This document shows, piece by piece, positions 37,903 through 48,074 of a stretch of 64,000 nucleotides of DNA. The first letter of the stretch is position 1; each line of letters starts with the position of its first letter. The DNA comes from Oceanobacillus jordanicus (GTDB lineage: Bacteria; Bacillota; Bacilli; Bacillales; Amphibacillaceae): the NCBI RefSeq assembly GCF_022095695.1, contig NZ_JAIFZM010000004.1, positions 1 through 64,000 of the forward strand, given 5' to 3'. The notes beneath the pieces are model-generated. The model worked only from the letters and a program-made list of their open reading frames with translations, was not told the origin of the DNA and searched no databases. The position numbers were made by a program, and so were the translations under genes.

Positions 37903-39987
37903 ATGGCAAAGGATATCTTACTTGAAATCGGACTAGAAGAACTACCTGCCAGATTTGTCGATGATGCAGAAACCCAACTAAAAGAGAAGGCCGCCAGTTG
38001 GTTTAAAGAACAACGGATCGCTTTTAATTCTATTAAGAGCTATTCTACTCCTAGAAGGCTTGCAATCCACATTACAGGTGTAGCTGAAGAGCAGGAAACG
38101 ATCGAAGAAGAAGCAAAAGGACCTGCTGAGAAAATTGCCAAAGATGAGAGTGGTAATTGGTCTAAGGCAGCTATAGGCTTTACTAAAGGACAGGGGAAAG
38201 ATGTCTCCGATATTTATATCAAAGAAATAAAAGGAACAAACTATATTTATGTCTCAAAAGTTATTAAAGGAAAGCCAACATATGAGCTACTTCCGGCATT
38301 TCAATCCATTATTGAGTCCATCCAATTTGGTAAAAACATGCGTTGGGGAACGCAATCATTACGTTATGCAAGGCCGATTAGATGGATTGCTGCTTTATTT
38401 GGCAGTGAGGTCATTCCATTTGAAGTAGCAAGCGTGGTTACGAGTAATGTCACATACGGCCACCGCTTTCTAGGAGATAAAATCACACTAACAAATCCAG
38501 AAGAGTATAAGGGAAAACTAGAAGAGAGTTATGTGATTGTTGATTCACGTGCAAGGGAGAAGATGATTCTAGATGAAATAGAGTCAGCTGAAGAGGAGAA
38601 TGGTTATCAAATACCAGTCGATAAAGAATTACTGGCAGAGGTTCGAAACCTTGTTGAGTACCCAACACTATTTATTGGTTCTTTTGAAGAACAGTATTTA
38701 AAGCTTCCTTCTGAAGTACTCATCACATCTATGAAGGAACACCAACGATACTTTCCGGTTAAATCAATGGAAGGGGAACTACTGCCTCATTTCGTAGGAG
38801 TACGGAATGGTGATTCAAACGGCTTAGAGACTGTAATAAAAGGAAATGAGAAAGTGCTGCGTGCTCGTTTATCCGATGCAGCTTTCTTCTACAATGAAGA
38901 CAAAAAGCATTCCATAGACTTTTTCCAAGAAAAATTAGGTAAGGTTGTTTTCCAGGAGAAACTTGGCACAATAGGTGATAAAACAAAACGTATTATCGGA
39001 ATCACAGGTGAATTAGCCAAACAGCTAGACAGCAACGAAGAAATTACAAAGCAAGCATTAAGAGCTGCAGAAATCTGCAAATTTGACCTTATGACGAACA
39101 TGGTAAATGAATTTACCAAGCTTCAAGGGATTATCGGCGAAAAATATGCCCTCCACTTTGGAGAAATAGATCAGGTTGCCAGTGCAATAAAAGAACATTA
39201 CTTGCCTGTCCAAGCAAATGGTACACTACCTGATAGTGAGATTGGCGCAATGGTTAGTGTAGCAGATAAATTAGATACCATAGTTGGTTGTATTGCAATA
39301 GGGCTTACGCCAACAGGCTCACAGGACCCATATGGACTAAGGCGTCAAGCTCTTGGTGTAATGCGTATTCTTGAAGCAAGAGGATGGAATATTACGCTTG
39401 AGGAAATGCTGACTATCACTGTACAGCTACTAAAGGAATCCGGTATACAGATAAAAGAAGAAACCAATGTGCAGAAAGAACTACATTCTTTCTTTACTGC
39501 TCGCGCCAGCTTTATCTTGAAAGAAGTAGGAGTCGAACAAGATATAACACAGGCTGTATTGCATGAGGAAATTGGCAATGTGTCTTACACTATTTCAAAA
39601 GCACAAGCATTGTCTGCAGTTAGAAATGATGAAGCGTTCAAGCCAGTACAAGAGGCGCTTGTCCGACTCTTGAATCTCACCAAGGAAGAAAAGCACGGTA
39701 ATGTGGATACAAGTTTATTTGAAACAGATTCTGAAAAAGAATTGTATCAGAACTTCCAATTAGTACAAGAGAAATATCAAGATAAAAAAGATGGGAAAGA
39801 GGCAAAAGATGCATTAGACGTTCTTTCTACCCTTTCTGAATCTATCCATGAATTCTTTGAACATAACATGGTTATGGCCGATGATGAAGATATCCGTGCT
39901 AACCGCTTAGCACTTGTTCAGCAAATCGCAATGCTGATTAGAGATTACGCTGATCTTGCAAATATCGAATGGAAGCAGCATTTCTAG
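37903..39987 (+). CDS. glyS: Glycyl-tRNA synthetase beta subunit
   Basis: Large 694-residue subunit that carries much of the tRNA-binding surface. It begins DILLEIGLEELPARF and has LYNFxTP-like early blocks, KEHQRYFPV, RNGDSNG, an HD-like central region and a C-terminal anticodon-binding (DALR-type) helical domain. An AAGGAGGAG site lies within the glyQ end. The length matches the family. Confidence 0.98.
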   Translation: MAKDILLEIGLEELPARFVDDAETQLKEKAASWFKEQRIAFNSIKSYSTPRRLAIHITGVAEEQETIEEEAKGPAEKIAKDESGNWSKAAIGFTKGQGKDVSDIYIKEIKGTNYIYVSKVIKGKPTYELLPAFQSIIESIQFGKNMRWGTQSLRYARPIRWIAALFGSEVIPFEVASVVTSNVTYGHRFLGDKITLTNPEEYKGKLEESYVIVDSRAREKMILDEIESAEEENGYQIPVDKELLAEVRNLVEYPTLFIGSFEEQYLKLPSEVLITSMKEHQRYFPVKSMEGELLPHFVGVRNGDSNGLETVIKGNEKVLRARLSDAAFFYNEDKKHSIDFFQEKLGKVVFQEKLGTIGDKTKRIIGITGELAKQLDSNEEITKQALRAAEICKFDLMTNMVNEFTKLQGIIGEKYALHFGEIDQVASAIKEHYLPVQANGTLPDSEIGAMVSVADKLDTIVGCIAIGLTPTGSQDPYGLRRQALGVMRILEARGWNITLEEMLTITVQLLKESGIQIKEETNVQKELHSFFTARASFILKEVGVEQDITQAVLHEEIGNVSYTISKAQALSAVRNDEAFKPVQEALVRLLNLTKEEKHGNVDTSLFETDSEKELYQNFQLVQEKYQDKKDGKEAKDALDVLSTLSESIHEFFEHNMVMADDEDIRANRLALVQQIAMLIRDYADLANIEWKQHF

Positions 39988-40075
39988 TAACATTTGTTGC
40001 TATATTTTCCTTTTCCTTGTGTATAAGCTATAATATGATGCAAGTATGCAATATTGATCGCCAGGTGGTGGCTTG

Positions 40076-40705
40076 ATGGAATTATCGAAAAGACAAGAAC
40101 GAATTATAGAGATTGTAAAAGAAGCTGGGCCGATAACTGGTGAAAACATCGCGGAAAAATTAAGTCTCACGCGTGCAACTTTAAGACCAGATCTGGCCAT
40201 CCTGACGATGGCCGGTTTTCTTGATGCTAGACCGCGAGTGGGTTATTTTTTCACAGGGAAGACAGGATCGGAGTTACTTACAGAACAAATCAAAAAATTT
40301 AAGGTTCAGCAGTACCAGCATGTTCCGATTGTGGTAAAAGAAAGTGTGTCTGTGTATGACGCTATATCAACCATGTTTCTTGAAGATGTGGGGACATTGT
40401 TTGTCGTTGACGATCATTCCTGTTTAACTGGTGTCTTATCTCGTAAGGATTTATTACGGGCAAGCATTGGCCAGCAGGACTTAAACAGCGTGCCAGTACA
40501 TATTATAATGACCAGGATGCCGAATATAACGATCTGCAGAAGAGAAGATTTATTAATTGATGTTGCGATGAAGCTGATAAATAAGCAAATAGATGGAATT
40601 CCTGTAGTACGAGACACAGAGGCAGGCCTTGAAGTCATTGGCCGAATTACTAAGACTACTATTACCAAGGTGTTTGTCGAGCTGATTACAAATGACCAAG
40701 TTTAA
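40076..40705 (+). CDS. ccpN: Transcriptional repressor CcpN (CBS-domain)
   Basis: CcpN represses gluconeogenic genes (gapB, pckA) and the sRNA sr1 during growth on sugars; established for B. subtilis. The 209 residues have an N-terminal helix-turn-helix (KRQERIIEIVKEAGPITGENIAEKLSLTRATLRPDLAIL split into two helices) and two CBS domains (about 75-205). ATG at 40076, following AGGTGG, is preferred over the TTG three bases earlier. It lies just before ppsR, the usual metabolic-control pair. Confidence 0.95.
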   Translation: MELSKRQERIIEIVKEAGPITGENIAEKLSLTRATLRPDLAILTMAGFLDARPRVGYFFTGKTGSELLTEQIKKFKVQQYQHVPIVVKESVSVYDAISTMFLEDVGTLFVVDDHSCLTGVLSRKDLLRASIGQQDLNSVPVHIIMTRMPNITICRREDLLIDVAMKLINKQIDGIPVVRDTEAGLEVIGRITKTTITKVFVELITNDQV

Positions 40706-40728
40706 TTTATAATGAAGGGGGCACATGA

Positions 40729-41532
40729 ATGACATTGACACCGGTTGTATACGTTATTTCTGACTCTGTCGGAGAAACCGCTGAACTTGTAATCAAAGCG
40801 GGGCTTAGTCAGTTTAATAATGGAGAGTATAAAATACATCGGATCCCTTATGTAGAGGATACTGGTACGATTGATGAAGTAATGCAACTAACGATAGAGA
40901 ATAAAGGAATGATTGGATTTACTCTAGTTGATCCGGTTTTAAGAAAGTACCTAAACGATCGGGCTATAGAAATGAATATTGAAGCAATAGATATCATGGG
41001 TCCTATGCTTGCTTCTATGGAACGTGTTTTTGATAACTTGCCGAGGATGGAAGCAGGGCTGGTTCATAAACTCGATGAAGATTACTTTAAGAGAGTTGAA
41101 GCTATTGAATTCGCTGTTAAGTATGATGATGGCCGCGACGCAAGAGGAATTGCACGTGCTGATATCGTATTGATCGGTGTTTCAAGAACATCAAAAACAC
41201 CATTGTCCCAATTCCTTGCACATAAACGGTTAAAGGTAGCCAATGTTCCTATTGTTCCAGAGGTTGATCCACCAGAAGAACTTTTTGAGGTGCATCCTGA
41301 TAAATGTATCGGGCTGCGGATTAGCCCAGACAAATTGAATGAAATAAGAAAAGAGCGATTAAAGGCGCTCGGACTTGGTGGGCAGGCTACATATGCCAAT
41401 ATAGAAAGGATACATCAGGAGCTTCGTTATTTTGATGATGTTGTCAATCGAATTGGCTGTAAAGTAATTGATGTTTCGAATAAGGCTGTCGAAGAGACAG
41501 CGAATAATATATTACAATTAATTCAGGACTAG
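40729..41532 (+). CDS. ppsR: Pyruvate, phosphate dikinase regulatory protein (YqfL)
   Basis: Bifunctional serine/threonine kinase and phosphorylase (DUF299 family) that inactivates or reactivates pyruvate phosphate dikinase with ADP and phosphate. The 267 residues have the N-terminal [12 protein letters not shown] and the P-loop GVSRTSKT (150-157). In B. subtilis the gene is yqfL and is also needed for CcpN to repress properly; the gene order with ccpN is kept here. A terminator follows. Confidence 0.93.
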   Translation: MTLTPVVYVISDSVGETAELVIKAGLSQFNNGEYKIHRIPYVEDTGTIDEVMQLTIENKGMIGFTLVDPVLRKYLNDRAIEMNIEAIDIMGPMLASMERVFDNLPRMEAGLVHKLDEDYFKRVEAIEFAVKYDDGRDARGIARADIVLIGVSRTSKTPLSQFLAHKRLKVANVPIVPEVDPPEELFEVHPDKCIGLRISPDKLNEIRKERLKALGLGGQATYANIERIHQELRYFDDVVNRIGCKVIDVSNKAVEETANNILQLIQD

Positions 41533-41547
41533 GGAGATAACAATTTA

Positions 41548-41577
41548 ACATTCTATTCATTAAATAGAATGTTTTTT
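41548..41577 (+). terminator. Terminator after ppsR
   Basis: Stem AACATTCTATT/AATAGAATGTT followed by TTTTT. Confidence 0.88.
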
Positions 41578-42016
41578 GTTACGACTTATTTATCAAATTA
41601 ATGTGCTAAATTCTGGCGTTTTTGGTTAAAGTGTATTATAATCGTAATTTGTGTAAAGATATATATAGAAACAATCGTTCTATTTATATGACTGTTGCAT
41701 ATTCTGAAAAGTAAAACATTCAATTAAAAGAAGGATTCTTTATGGAATATGTAGAAATAGTGTAAAGCAAGTAACTATTTAGTTCGTATTAATTCGTTTA
41801 ACCTTGTTTAGGATAGTCATTATTACGGAGCTTCATACCTGTATTTGATGGAGTAAGTAAAATAACAAAATAATTGCATGTGTTATTTGCAACTAATCCT
41901 TCTAAGAAATACTTCGCGAATGAAGGAATTTTTTCTCCGTAAAGAAAAAATATTGTCGAATAATGAAGGATTTTCTTTCTTATGTGACGAATAGTAATGA
42001 TAGTATGGTGATGTCA
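41578..42016. other. Long gene-free region upstream of dnaG
   Basis: About 440 AT-rich bases without a gene, where B. subtilis (from memory) has yqxD. A perfect TATAAT occurs at 41637-41642 with only weak -35 candidates. AAGGAATTT at 41924-41932 with GAAAAAAT downstream resembles, poorly, a SigH promoter. I found no RNA structure. Confidence 0.5.
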
Positions 42017-43834
42017 ATGGCAAATCAAATTCCCGAAACAGTAATCGAAGAAATTCGACAAGCTAACGATATTGTGGATGTTATCGGGGACTATGTCCAA
42101 TTGAAAAAACAAGGTCGGAATTATTTTGGACTTTGTCCGTTTCATGGAGAAAAATCTCCTTCCTTCTCCGTAACACAGGAAAAACAAATATTTCACTGTT
42201 TTGGTTGTGGTAAGGGAGGCAATGTTGTAACCTTCCTAATGGAAATGGAAAGTTATTCTTTCTATGAAGCACTACAATTTTTAGCGGATCGGTCTGGCAA
42301 GGAATTACCTGACACGGAGATTAAAAAAGAATCCTCCTTATCACAGGAAAGCCAGAGCGTTCTGTCTGCTTATGAATGGGTTACAAAACTTTACCATCAC
42401 TTATTACGATATGCGAAAGATGGCAAAGAGGGATACCACTATTTACAAGCTAGAGGGTTAGCTGAAGAGGCAATTGATGCATTTCAGTTAGGTTTTGCAC
42501 CAAATGCAAAGGATTTTACTGCTGAATTCCTAGAGAAAAAGGGGTTTCATAGACAAATCCTAGTCAAAGCAGGTTTAGTTTCGCTTCTGAATGATAATAG
42601 TGTAAGTGACCGGTTTCGGGGCAGGGTGATCTTTCCAATCCGAAATCACTTGGGGAAAACAGTTGCATTTGGCGGGCGAGCTCTAGGGGATGATCAAGAG
42701 CCGAAGTACTTAAATAGCCCAGAGAGTGATTTGTTCCAAAAAGGTAAGCTACTGTTTAACTTCGATTTAGCTAGGAAGTACATTCGCAAAGAAGGCGAAG
42801 CAGTTTTGTTTGAGGGATATATGGACGTTATATCCGCCTACCAGGCCGATGTCAGAAATGTAGTTGCTACAATGGGAACATCGCTGACGGAATATCAAGC
42901 GAAATTGTTAAAACGTTATGTGAACACGGTTATTATTTGCTATGACGGAGATAATGCTGGTGTCGAAGCAACGAGCAAAGCCGCCGATTTATTGCGCACT
43001 GTTGGTTGTGAAGTGAAAATAGCAAGATTAAAGGATGGACTTGATCCAGACAGCTTTATTCAGAAATACGGCAAAGAGGCCTTCCAGAATGAAGTGATAA
43101 AAGCAAGTGAGACCTTTATCGCGTTTTATATGCGATATCACCGTCAAGCGTATAATTTAAACCTTGAAGGTGACCGTATTAAGTATATTGAAAAAATGCT
43201 TGAGCAGCTTGCGATGATTGATAGTCCAGTGGAACGGGAATATTACTTAAAAGAGTTAAGTAAGGAATTTGACATATCACTGGATACTTTAGCTGGTGAG
43301 TTACAGACATACCAAAGCAGAAACGGCAAAGTGAAGGATAAGAGCGAAAAGAACAGATATACTAATAATGGTACAGCATCTGTTCGAAACAAAAAATTAC
43401 TACCTGCTTTTCAAAATGCTGAAAAAAAACTCATTTGCTATATGTTACAGGATGCATCCATTGCTGAAAATGTTCGTGAAGAACTTGGCGCGGCATTTAA
43501 TGTGGATGAGCACAAAATTATTGCTACCCATTTATATGCTTTTTATGAAGACGGTCATTCAGCCGACGTAAGTTTATTCATTGAACGGCTAACTGATCAA
43601 AAATTAAAGCAGATGGTGATTGAAATCGCAATGGCCCCTGTTTTTGAAGATATCAGTGATAAAGAGATCAACGATTATATTAGAGTGATTCGTACCCAAG
43701 CAAATGATGTAACGGACATTCAATCGTTAAAAAACCAACAAGTAATGGCTGAGAGGCAGAATGATCCATTAAAAGCAGCTCAGATTGCTAAACAAATTAT
43801 GGAAATACGAAAACAGTTAAAGAATACGAATTAA
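42017..43834 (+). CDS. dnaG: DNA primase DnaG
   Basis: Makes RNA primers at the replication fork. The 605 residues show the CHC2 zinc-binding domain (C40, H43, C61, C64 in [11 protein letters not shown] and HCFGCGKGG), the RNA polymerase core with a TOPRIM fold ([16 protein letters not shown]) and a C-terminal helicase-binding domain. Several in-frame starts exist (41963, 42005, 42011, 42017). ATG 42017 is preceded by GGTGAT and gives the usual ANQIPE start, so it is preferred. Confidence 0.97.
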   Translation: MANQIPETVIEEIRQANDIVDVIGDYVQLKKQGRNYFGLCPFHGEKSPSFSVTQEKQIFHCFGCGKGGNVVTFLMEMESYSFYEALQFLADRSGKELPDTEIKKESSLSQESQSVLSAYEWVTKLYHHLLRYAKDGKEGYHYLQARGLAEEAIDAFQLGFAPNAKDFTAEFLEKKGFHRQILVKAGLVSLLNDNSVSDRFRGRVIFPIRNHLGKTVAFGGRALGDDQEPKYLNSPESDLFQKGKLLFNFDLARKYIRKEGEAVLFEGYMDVISAYQADVRNVVATMGTSLTEYQAKLLKRYVNTVIICYDGDNAGVEATSKAADLLRTVGCEVKIARLKDGLDPDSFIQKYGKEAFQNEVIKASETFIAFYMRYHRQAYNLNLEGDRIKYIEKMLEQLAMIDSPVEREYYLKELSKEFDISLDTLAGELQTYQSRNGKVKDKSEKNRYTNNGTASVRNKKLLPAFQNAEKKLICYMLQDASIAENVREELGAAFNVDEHKIIATHLYAFYEDGHSADVSLFIERLTDQKLKQMVIEIAMAPVFEDISDKEINDYIRVIRTQANDVTDIQSLKNQQVMAERQNDPLKAAQIAKQIMEIRKQLKNTN

Positions 43835-43862
43835 TTTAACGTATCTGGAAGGAGGGGGACTC

Positions 43863-44987
43863 ATGGCCGAAAACAAGCCTTCAGAAACCAAAGAAAATAA
43901 TGAGCCTGAACTAACCATTGAACAAGCAAAAGATCAATTACTTGAGATGGGGAAAAAGCGCGGTGTGCTGGCATATGAGGAAATAGCTGATCGCCTATCT
44001 AATTTTGTAATCGAATCTGATCAAATGGATGAATTTTATGAGTACCTTGGAGAACAGGGTGTCGAGATAATTGGTGAATCAGAAGAAGATCCGAATATGC
44101 AGCAAATCGCGAAGGAAGAAGAATTTAACCTTAACGATCTGAGTGTCCCGCTAGGAATCAAAATTAATGATCCTGTTCGTATGTACTTAAAGGAAATTGG
44201 ACGAGTGGATCTATTGTCTGCTGCGGAAGAGATTGATCTTGCAACAAGAATTGAAAAAGATGATGACGAAGCAAAGAGACGACTTGCTGAAGCAAACCTT
44301 CGTCTAGTTGTAAGTATTGCTAAACGTTATGTTGGACGAGGTATGCTTTTTCTCGATTTGATCCAAGAAGGAAACATGGGTCTGATGAAAGCTGTTGAGA
44401 AATTTGACTACCGAAAAGGGTTCAAATTTAGTACGTATGCAACTTGGTGGATCCGCCAAGCTATTACGCGTGCAATTGCCGACCAAGCCAGAACCATCCG
44501 TATTCCGGTTCATATGGTCGAAACCATTAACAAGCTTATCCGGGTACAACGTCAATTACTACAGGACTTAGGTAGGGAGCCTACACCAGAAGAAATTGGT
44601 GAAGAAATGGAACTCTCGCCAGACAAAGTTCGTGATATCTTAAAAATTGCACAAGAGCCTGTATCATTAGAAACACCAATCGGTGAAGAAGATGATTCAC
44701 ATCTTGGCGACTTTATAGAAGATCAGGAAGCAGTGTCACCATCTGATCATGCTGCCTATGAATTATTAAAAGAGCAGCTTGAAGACGTACTTGACACACT
44801 AACAGATCGTGAAGAGAACGTATTACGTCTACGTTTTGGACTTGACGACGGACGAACTAGAACGCTTGAGGAAGTTGGAAAAGTCTTTGGAGTGACACGT
44901 GAGAGAATCCGTCAGATCGAAGCTAAAGCTCTTAGAAAGTTAAGACATCCTAGCCGAAGCAAACGATTAAAGGATTTCCTTGATTAA
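43863..44987 (+). CDS. sigA: RNA polymerase primary sigma factor SigA (RpoD)
   Basis: Housekeeping sigma factor of 374 residues. Region 1.1 is at the N-terminus ([25 protein letters not shown]); regions 1.2-2.4 include [17 protein letters not shown] and [20 protein letters not shown]; region 3 follows; region 4.2 has the helix-turn-helix [20 protein letters not shown]. It lies 28 bases after dnaG, with a strong GGAGGGGG site: the dnaG-sigA core of the macromolecular synthesis operon. Confidence 0.99.
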   Translation: MAENKPSETKENNEPELTIEQAKDQLLEMGKKRGVLAYEEIADRLSNFVIESDQMDEFYEYLGEQGVEIIGESEEDPNMQQIAKEEEFNLNDLSVPLGIKINDPVRMYLKEIGRVDLLSAAEEIDLATRIEKDDDEAKRRLAEANLRLVVSIAKRYVGRGMLFLDLIQEGNMGLMKAVEKFDYRKGFKFSTYATWWIRQAITRAIADQARTIRIPVHMVETINKLIRVQRQLLQDLGREPTPEEIGEEMELSPDKVRDILKIAQEPVSLETPIGEEDDSHLGDFIEDQEAVSPSDHAAYELLKEQLEDVLDTLTDREENVLRLRFGLDDGRTRTLEEVGKVFGVTRERIRQIEAKALRKLRHPSRSKRLKDFLD

Positions 44988-44997
44988 ATAGTGGTAC

Positions 44998-45036
44998 GGT
45001 CATTGTACATGTTGCATGTTCAATGGCCCCTTCTAT
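44998..45036 (+). terminator. Putative terminator after sigA
   Basis: Long interrupted stem GGTCATTG-ACATG/CATGT-CAATGGCC with a central loop, followed by a modestly T-rich stretch. Confidence 0.55.
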
Positions 45037-45085
45037 TACTATAAGGAAAACGCTCTATTAGCATTCTTTTATAGGAGTGTGAGGG

Positions 45086-45616
45086 ATGTCAGAGGATAGA
45101 ATTGCTACAATTGTGAGAGAGATTAACTACTGGAAAGAACACCACCTGCTTCCTGATACATACTGTGATTTCCTACTTGCATTATATACCAATGGAGAAG
45201 GTGTTACAGAGACGGACAATAACGCTAAAAAACGACCTAAGAATAGCTTGCAAATAATTTTAGTGTCTATTTTGTTACCGTTCTCATTCTATGTAATTTA
45301 TTTTACTCAAGTAGAACTGTTTTTGCAACTTGGTATGCTACTCCTTTTTCTATGCTATAGTGGCTGGACGTATGCCTCTATGAAAAACAGGTATAATGCG
45401 CTCTATCACACAGGTTTAATTACAAGCTTATTTCTTATATTCTTAATAACGTTGACGCTTGGGAAGTTATTTCACTTCCACGATATTTATACTAGTTTGT
45501 TTTTTGTAGTGAATTTCTGTTCTTGGATCTTGATAGGAAGACGTCAACGGCTTAAATATTTAGTTTTTACTGGTATAGTTGCTCTATTATTTACTTGCCT
45601 TTACATTATTTTGTGA
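45086..45616 (+). CDS. Uncharacterised membrane protein between sigA and cccA
   Basis: A 176-residue protein of unknown function. A soluble N-terminus (REINYWKEHHLLPDTYCDFLLALYTNGE, about 9-37) is followed by about four to five hydrophobic helices from residue ~52 on and a short positive turn (RRQRLK) near the end. I believe similar genes occur in other Bacillaceae but I do not recognise a name. ATG at 45086 has TAGGAGTGTGAGGG upstream. It may be read from its own promoter after the sigA terminator. Confidence 0.8.
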   Translation: MSEDRIATIVREINYWKEHHLLPDTYCDFLLALYTNGEGVTETDNNAKKRPKNSLQIILVSILLPFSFYVIYFTQVELFLQLGMLLLFLCYSGWTYASMKNRYNALYHTGLITSLFLIFLITLTLGKLFHFHDIYTSLFFVVNFCSWILIGRRQRLKYLVFTGIVALLFTCLYIIL

Positions 45617-45719
45617 ATTTTAATAGGTAAACTCTTTAAACAATTTGGTTTTTCGAGTAAAATATAAATAGTCTTTTCTAGCTAAATAGAACATGGGGAT
45701 TACATAAGGAGGAAACGCA

Positions 45720-46115
45720 ATGAGAAGAAACCCAGTTGTCCCATATGCATTAATAGCTCTATTGGGAATACTTGCAGTAATTGTTATATCTGTTATTGGT
45801 TTGGACCAACGTGAACAAATTCACCAGGCTGAAGAAGGAGAACAAACCGAAGAAGGCGGGGAGTCTTCTGAGGGAGAGTCTAGTGAAGGGGAAACATCTG
45901 ACGACCCAGAAGCAATCTTTAAATCTAATTGTTCAAGCTGCCACGGTGCTGACCTATCCGGTGGGGTAGGACCGGATTTAACTCAGGTAGGAAGCAAATT
46001 GTCAGAAGAAGAAATACATGATGTTATTATTAATGGTCGCGGTTCTATGCCAGCAGGAATGGCAACAGAACAAGAAGCGGAAGTCTTGGCTGCTTGGCTT
46101 GCCGAGAAAAAGTAG
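45720..46115 (+). CDS. cccA: Membrane-anchored cytochrome c550 (CccA)
   Basis: Electron carrier on the outer face of the membrane. The 131-residue protein has one N-terminal membrane anchor (about 8-27), a strongly acidic Glu/Ser/Gly-rich linker (about 35-62, with repeated SEGES units) and a class I cytochrome c domain. The heme site is CSSCH at 71-75, with the distal Met in GSMPAGM (Met110 or Met114). ATG at 45720 follows AAGGAGG. Position after sigA agrees with cccA of Bacillus. Confidence 0.94.
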   Translation: MRRNPVVPYALIALLGILAVIVISVIGLDQREQIHQAEEGEQTEEGGESSEGESSEGETSDDPEAIFKSNCSSCHGADLSGGVGPDLTQVGSKLSEEEIHDVIINGRGSMPAGMATEQEAEVLAAWLAEKK

Positions 46116-46142
46116 TTTTAACGATATGAAATCCAGATAGTT

Positions 46143-46178
46143 AAGCTTTCTGCCAATTACGACAGAAAGCTTTTCTTA
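46143..46178 (+). terminator. Terminator after cccA
   Basis: Stem AAGCTTTCTG/CAGAAAGCTT with a 10-base loop and TTCTT tail. Confidence 0.85.
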
Positions 46179-46218
46179 TTACCTAGAAATTACGATATAA
46201 TAGAAAGTTGAGATAGTT

Positions 46219-46947
46219 ATGTCATCTAATATTAATTTATCTGAAAGATTAAAGAAAGTAGCTTCTCTATTACCAAAAGAAGCGTTTTTTGCAGACATCG
46301 GTTCGGACCATGCCTATTTACCATGCTATGTGTGCCTTCAGGATCATTCTTCTCAAGCGATTGCTGGAGAAGTAAATGTAGGTCCCTATGAGAGTGCAGT
46401 AAAAACAGTAAAGCAATTTAATATGAATGATCGTATAGAAGTACGGTTGGGAAATGGATTGGCAGTACTTGAAAAAGAGGAAGTAGACCAATTAGTTATA
46501 GCAGGGATGGGCGGTTCGCTTATTCGTAGTATATTGGAAGACGGTAGAGACAAGCTTGATTCGGTTAAGCAAATCATCGCGCAGCCAAATATAGATGCTA
46601 GAAGTGTAAGAAAATGGTTTCTAGATAATGATTACATAATTGAAAATGAAGGTATTCTAGAAGAGAATGGTCATATATACGAGATATTATCCGCCAAACG
46701 AGACGATACGTCTTCACCTTACCAGGATGAGCTACTTGAAAGACAGCTGCTCTTTGGGCCGTATTTGATGAAGGACCGGAACGTAGTGTTTTATAAAAAA
46801 TGGCGTCACGAGTATGAGAAGCTACAACGCGTTCTTTTGCAAATGGAGCGAGCAAAAGTGAAAGACGAGGTTAAAATAAAACAATTTACTCAAGAGTTAA
46901 AATGGATGGAGGAGATAATCAATGACAAAAACAAAGATCACGAATAA
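46219..46947 (+). CDS. trmK: tRNA (adenine22-N1)-methyltransferase TrmK
   Basis: Methylates A22 in the D-loop region of tRNA (m1A22), a Gram-positive trait. The 242 residues begin with LSERLKKVASLLPKEAFFADIGSDHAYLP, in which ADIGSDHA is the SAM site; LVIAGMGG and IAQPN are further family motifs, and the C-terminal part is a coiled coil. Its end overlaps yqfO by 26 bases, so translation is coupled. Confidence 0.95.
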   Translation: MSSNINLSERLKKVASLLPKEAFFADIGSDHAYLPCYVCLQDHSSQAIAGEVNVGPYESAVKTVKQFNMNDRIEVRLGNGLAVLEKEEVDQLVIAGMGGSLIRSILEDGRDKLDSVKQIIAQPNIDARSVRKWFLDNDYIIENEGILEENGHIYEILSAKRDDTSSPYQDELLERQLLFGPYLMKDRNVVFYKKWRHEYEKLQRVLLQMERAKVKDEVKIKQFTQELKWMEEIINDKNKDHE

Positions 46948-48040
46948 AAATGTTTTTACTGCGATGGAAAGACTTGCTCCAAAATCACTAGCTTACGATT
47001 GGGATAATGTCGGTTTGCAAGTTGGCTCTTTTAGTACGCCTGTTAAAAAGATTATGGTAACATTAGATGTATTGGAAGAGGTAGTGGACGAAGCTATTGC
47101 AAAAAATGTGAACTTAATCATTGCTCACCATCCATTGCTGTTTAAACCAGTCAAACAGCTCAGTACAGATACACCACAGGGGCGTGTACTACACAAGCTA
47201 TTACAATATAATATAACCGTTTATGCTGCACATACAAACTTGGATATTGCTGAAGGTGGAGTGAATGATGTACTTTGTGAGAAACTAAAAATAAAAAACA
47301 CAGAGGTTCTTATAAAAGAGAGGACAGAAACACTTTATAAATTAGTAGTTTATGTACCTCAAACACATCAAAAAGTATTACGTGAGGCAATAGGAAAAGC
47401 AGGAGCAGGTCATATCGGAAATTACAGCCATTGCACCTTTCAAACTATGGGGGAAGGGACATTTAAACCATTAGAAGGGACAAACCCTTATATTGGATCT
47501 CAAGATAAAATGGAATTTGTTCCTGAGGTGAAAATAGAAACTATTGTTCAAGAAAGTCTGCTAAATAAGGTTCTTGCTGCCACAATTGCCGCACACCCAT
47601 ATGAAGAGGTGGCCTATGATATCTTTCGACTGGAGAATGAAGGAAAGAAATATGGCCTTGGCAGAGTCGGTACATTAGAAGAAGAACTAACTTTACAAGA
47701 ATTCAGTTCACTAGTTAAGAAGCAATTAGACATATCTGGGGTACGCGTTACAGGCGACCTTGACCGCCCGGTAAAAAAAGTTGCTGTTATAGGCGGAAGT
47801 GGAGAAAAATATATACGCGCTGCACGCAATGCAGGAGCTGATACTTTTATTACGGGTGACATGACCTTCCACACTGCTCAGGATGCTTGGCAAACAGGCC
47901 TTGCTATTATTGACCCAGGTCATTACGCGGAAAAAGTAATGAAAGAAGCTGTTGTTCAATACTTGGAAAATGAATTTAGTGAAAATGGTGTTGAGCTATT
48001 GGCATCTACTACCAACACTGATCCTTTCACGTTTATTTAA
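46922..48040 (+). CDS. yqfO: Nif3-like dinuclear metal protein YqfO
   Basis: NIF3/DUF34 family protein of 372 residues with two metal-binding halves separated by the PII-like insertion found in the Gram-positive form. Metal-site motifs are IIAHHPLLFK, AAHTNLDIAEGGVND and the C-terminal GDMTFHTAQDA and GHYAEK. The insertion (about 130-230) includes KLVVYVPQTHQKVLREAI. Often annotated as GTP cyclohydrolase I type 2, but the substrate in Bacillus is not established. Confidence 0.93.
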   Translation: MTKTKITNKNVFTAMERLAPKSLAYDWDNVGLQVGSFSTPVKKIMVTLDVLEEVVDEAIAKNVNLIIAHHPLLFKPVKQLSTDTPQGRVLHKLLQYNITVYAAHTNLDIAEGGVNDVLCEKLKIKNTEVLIKERTETLYKLVVYVPQTHQKVLREAIGKAGAGHIGNYSHCTFQTMGEGTFKPLEGTNPYIGSQDKMEFVPEVKIETIVQESLLNKVLAATIAAHPYEEVAYDIFRLENEGKKYGLGRVGTLEEELTLQEFSSLVKKQLDISGVRVTGDLDRPVKKVAVIGGSGEKYIRAARNAGADTFITGDMTFHTAQDAWQTGLAIIDPGHYAEKVMKEAVVQYLENEFSENGVELLASTTNTDPFTFI

Positions 48041-48074
48041 AATAAAAATATGTATAAAAAGGAGTTCTATTTGA

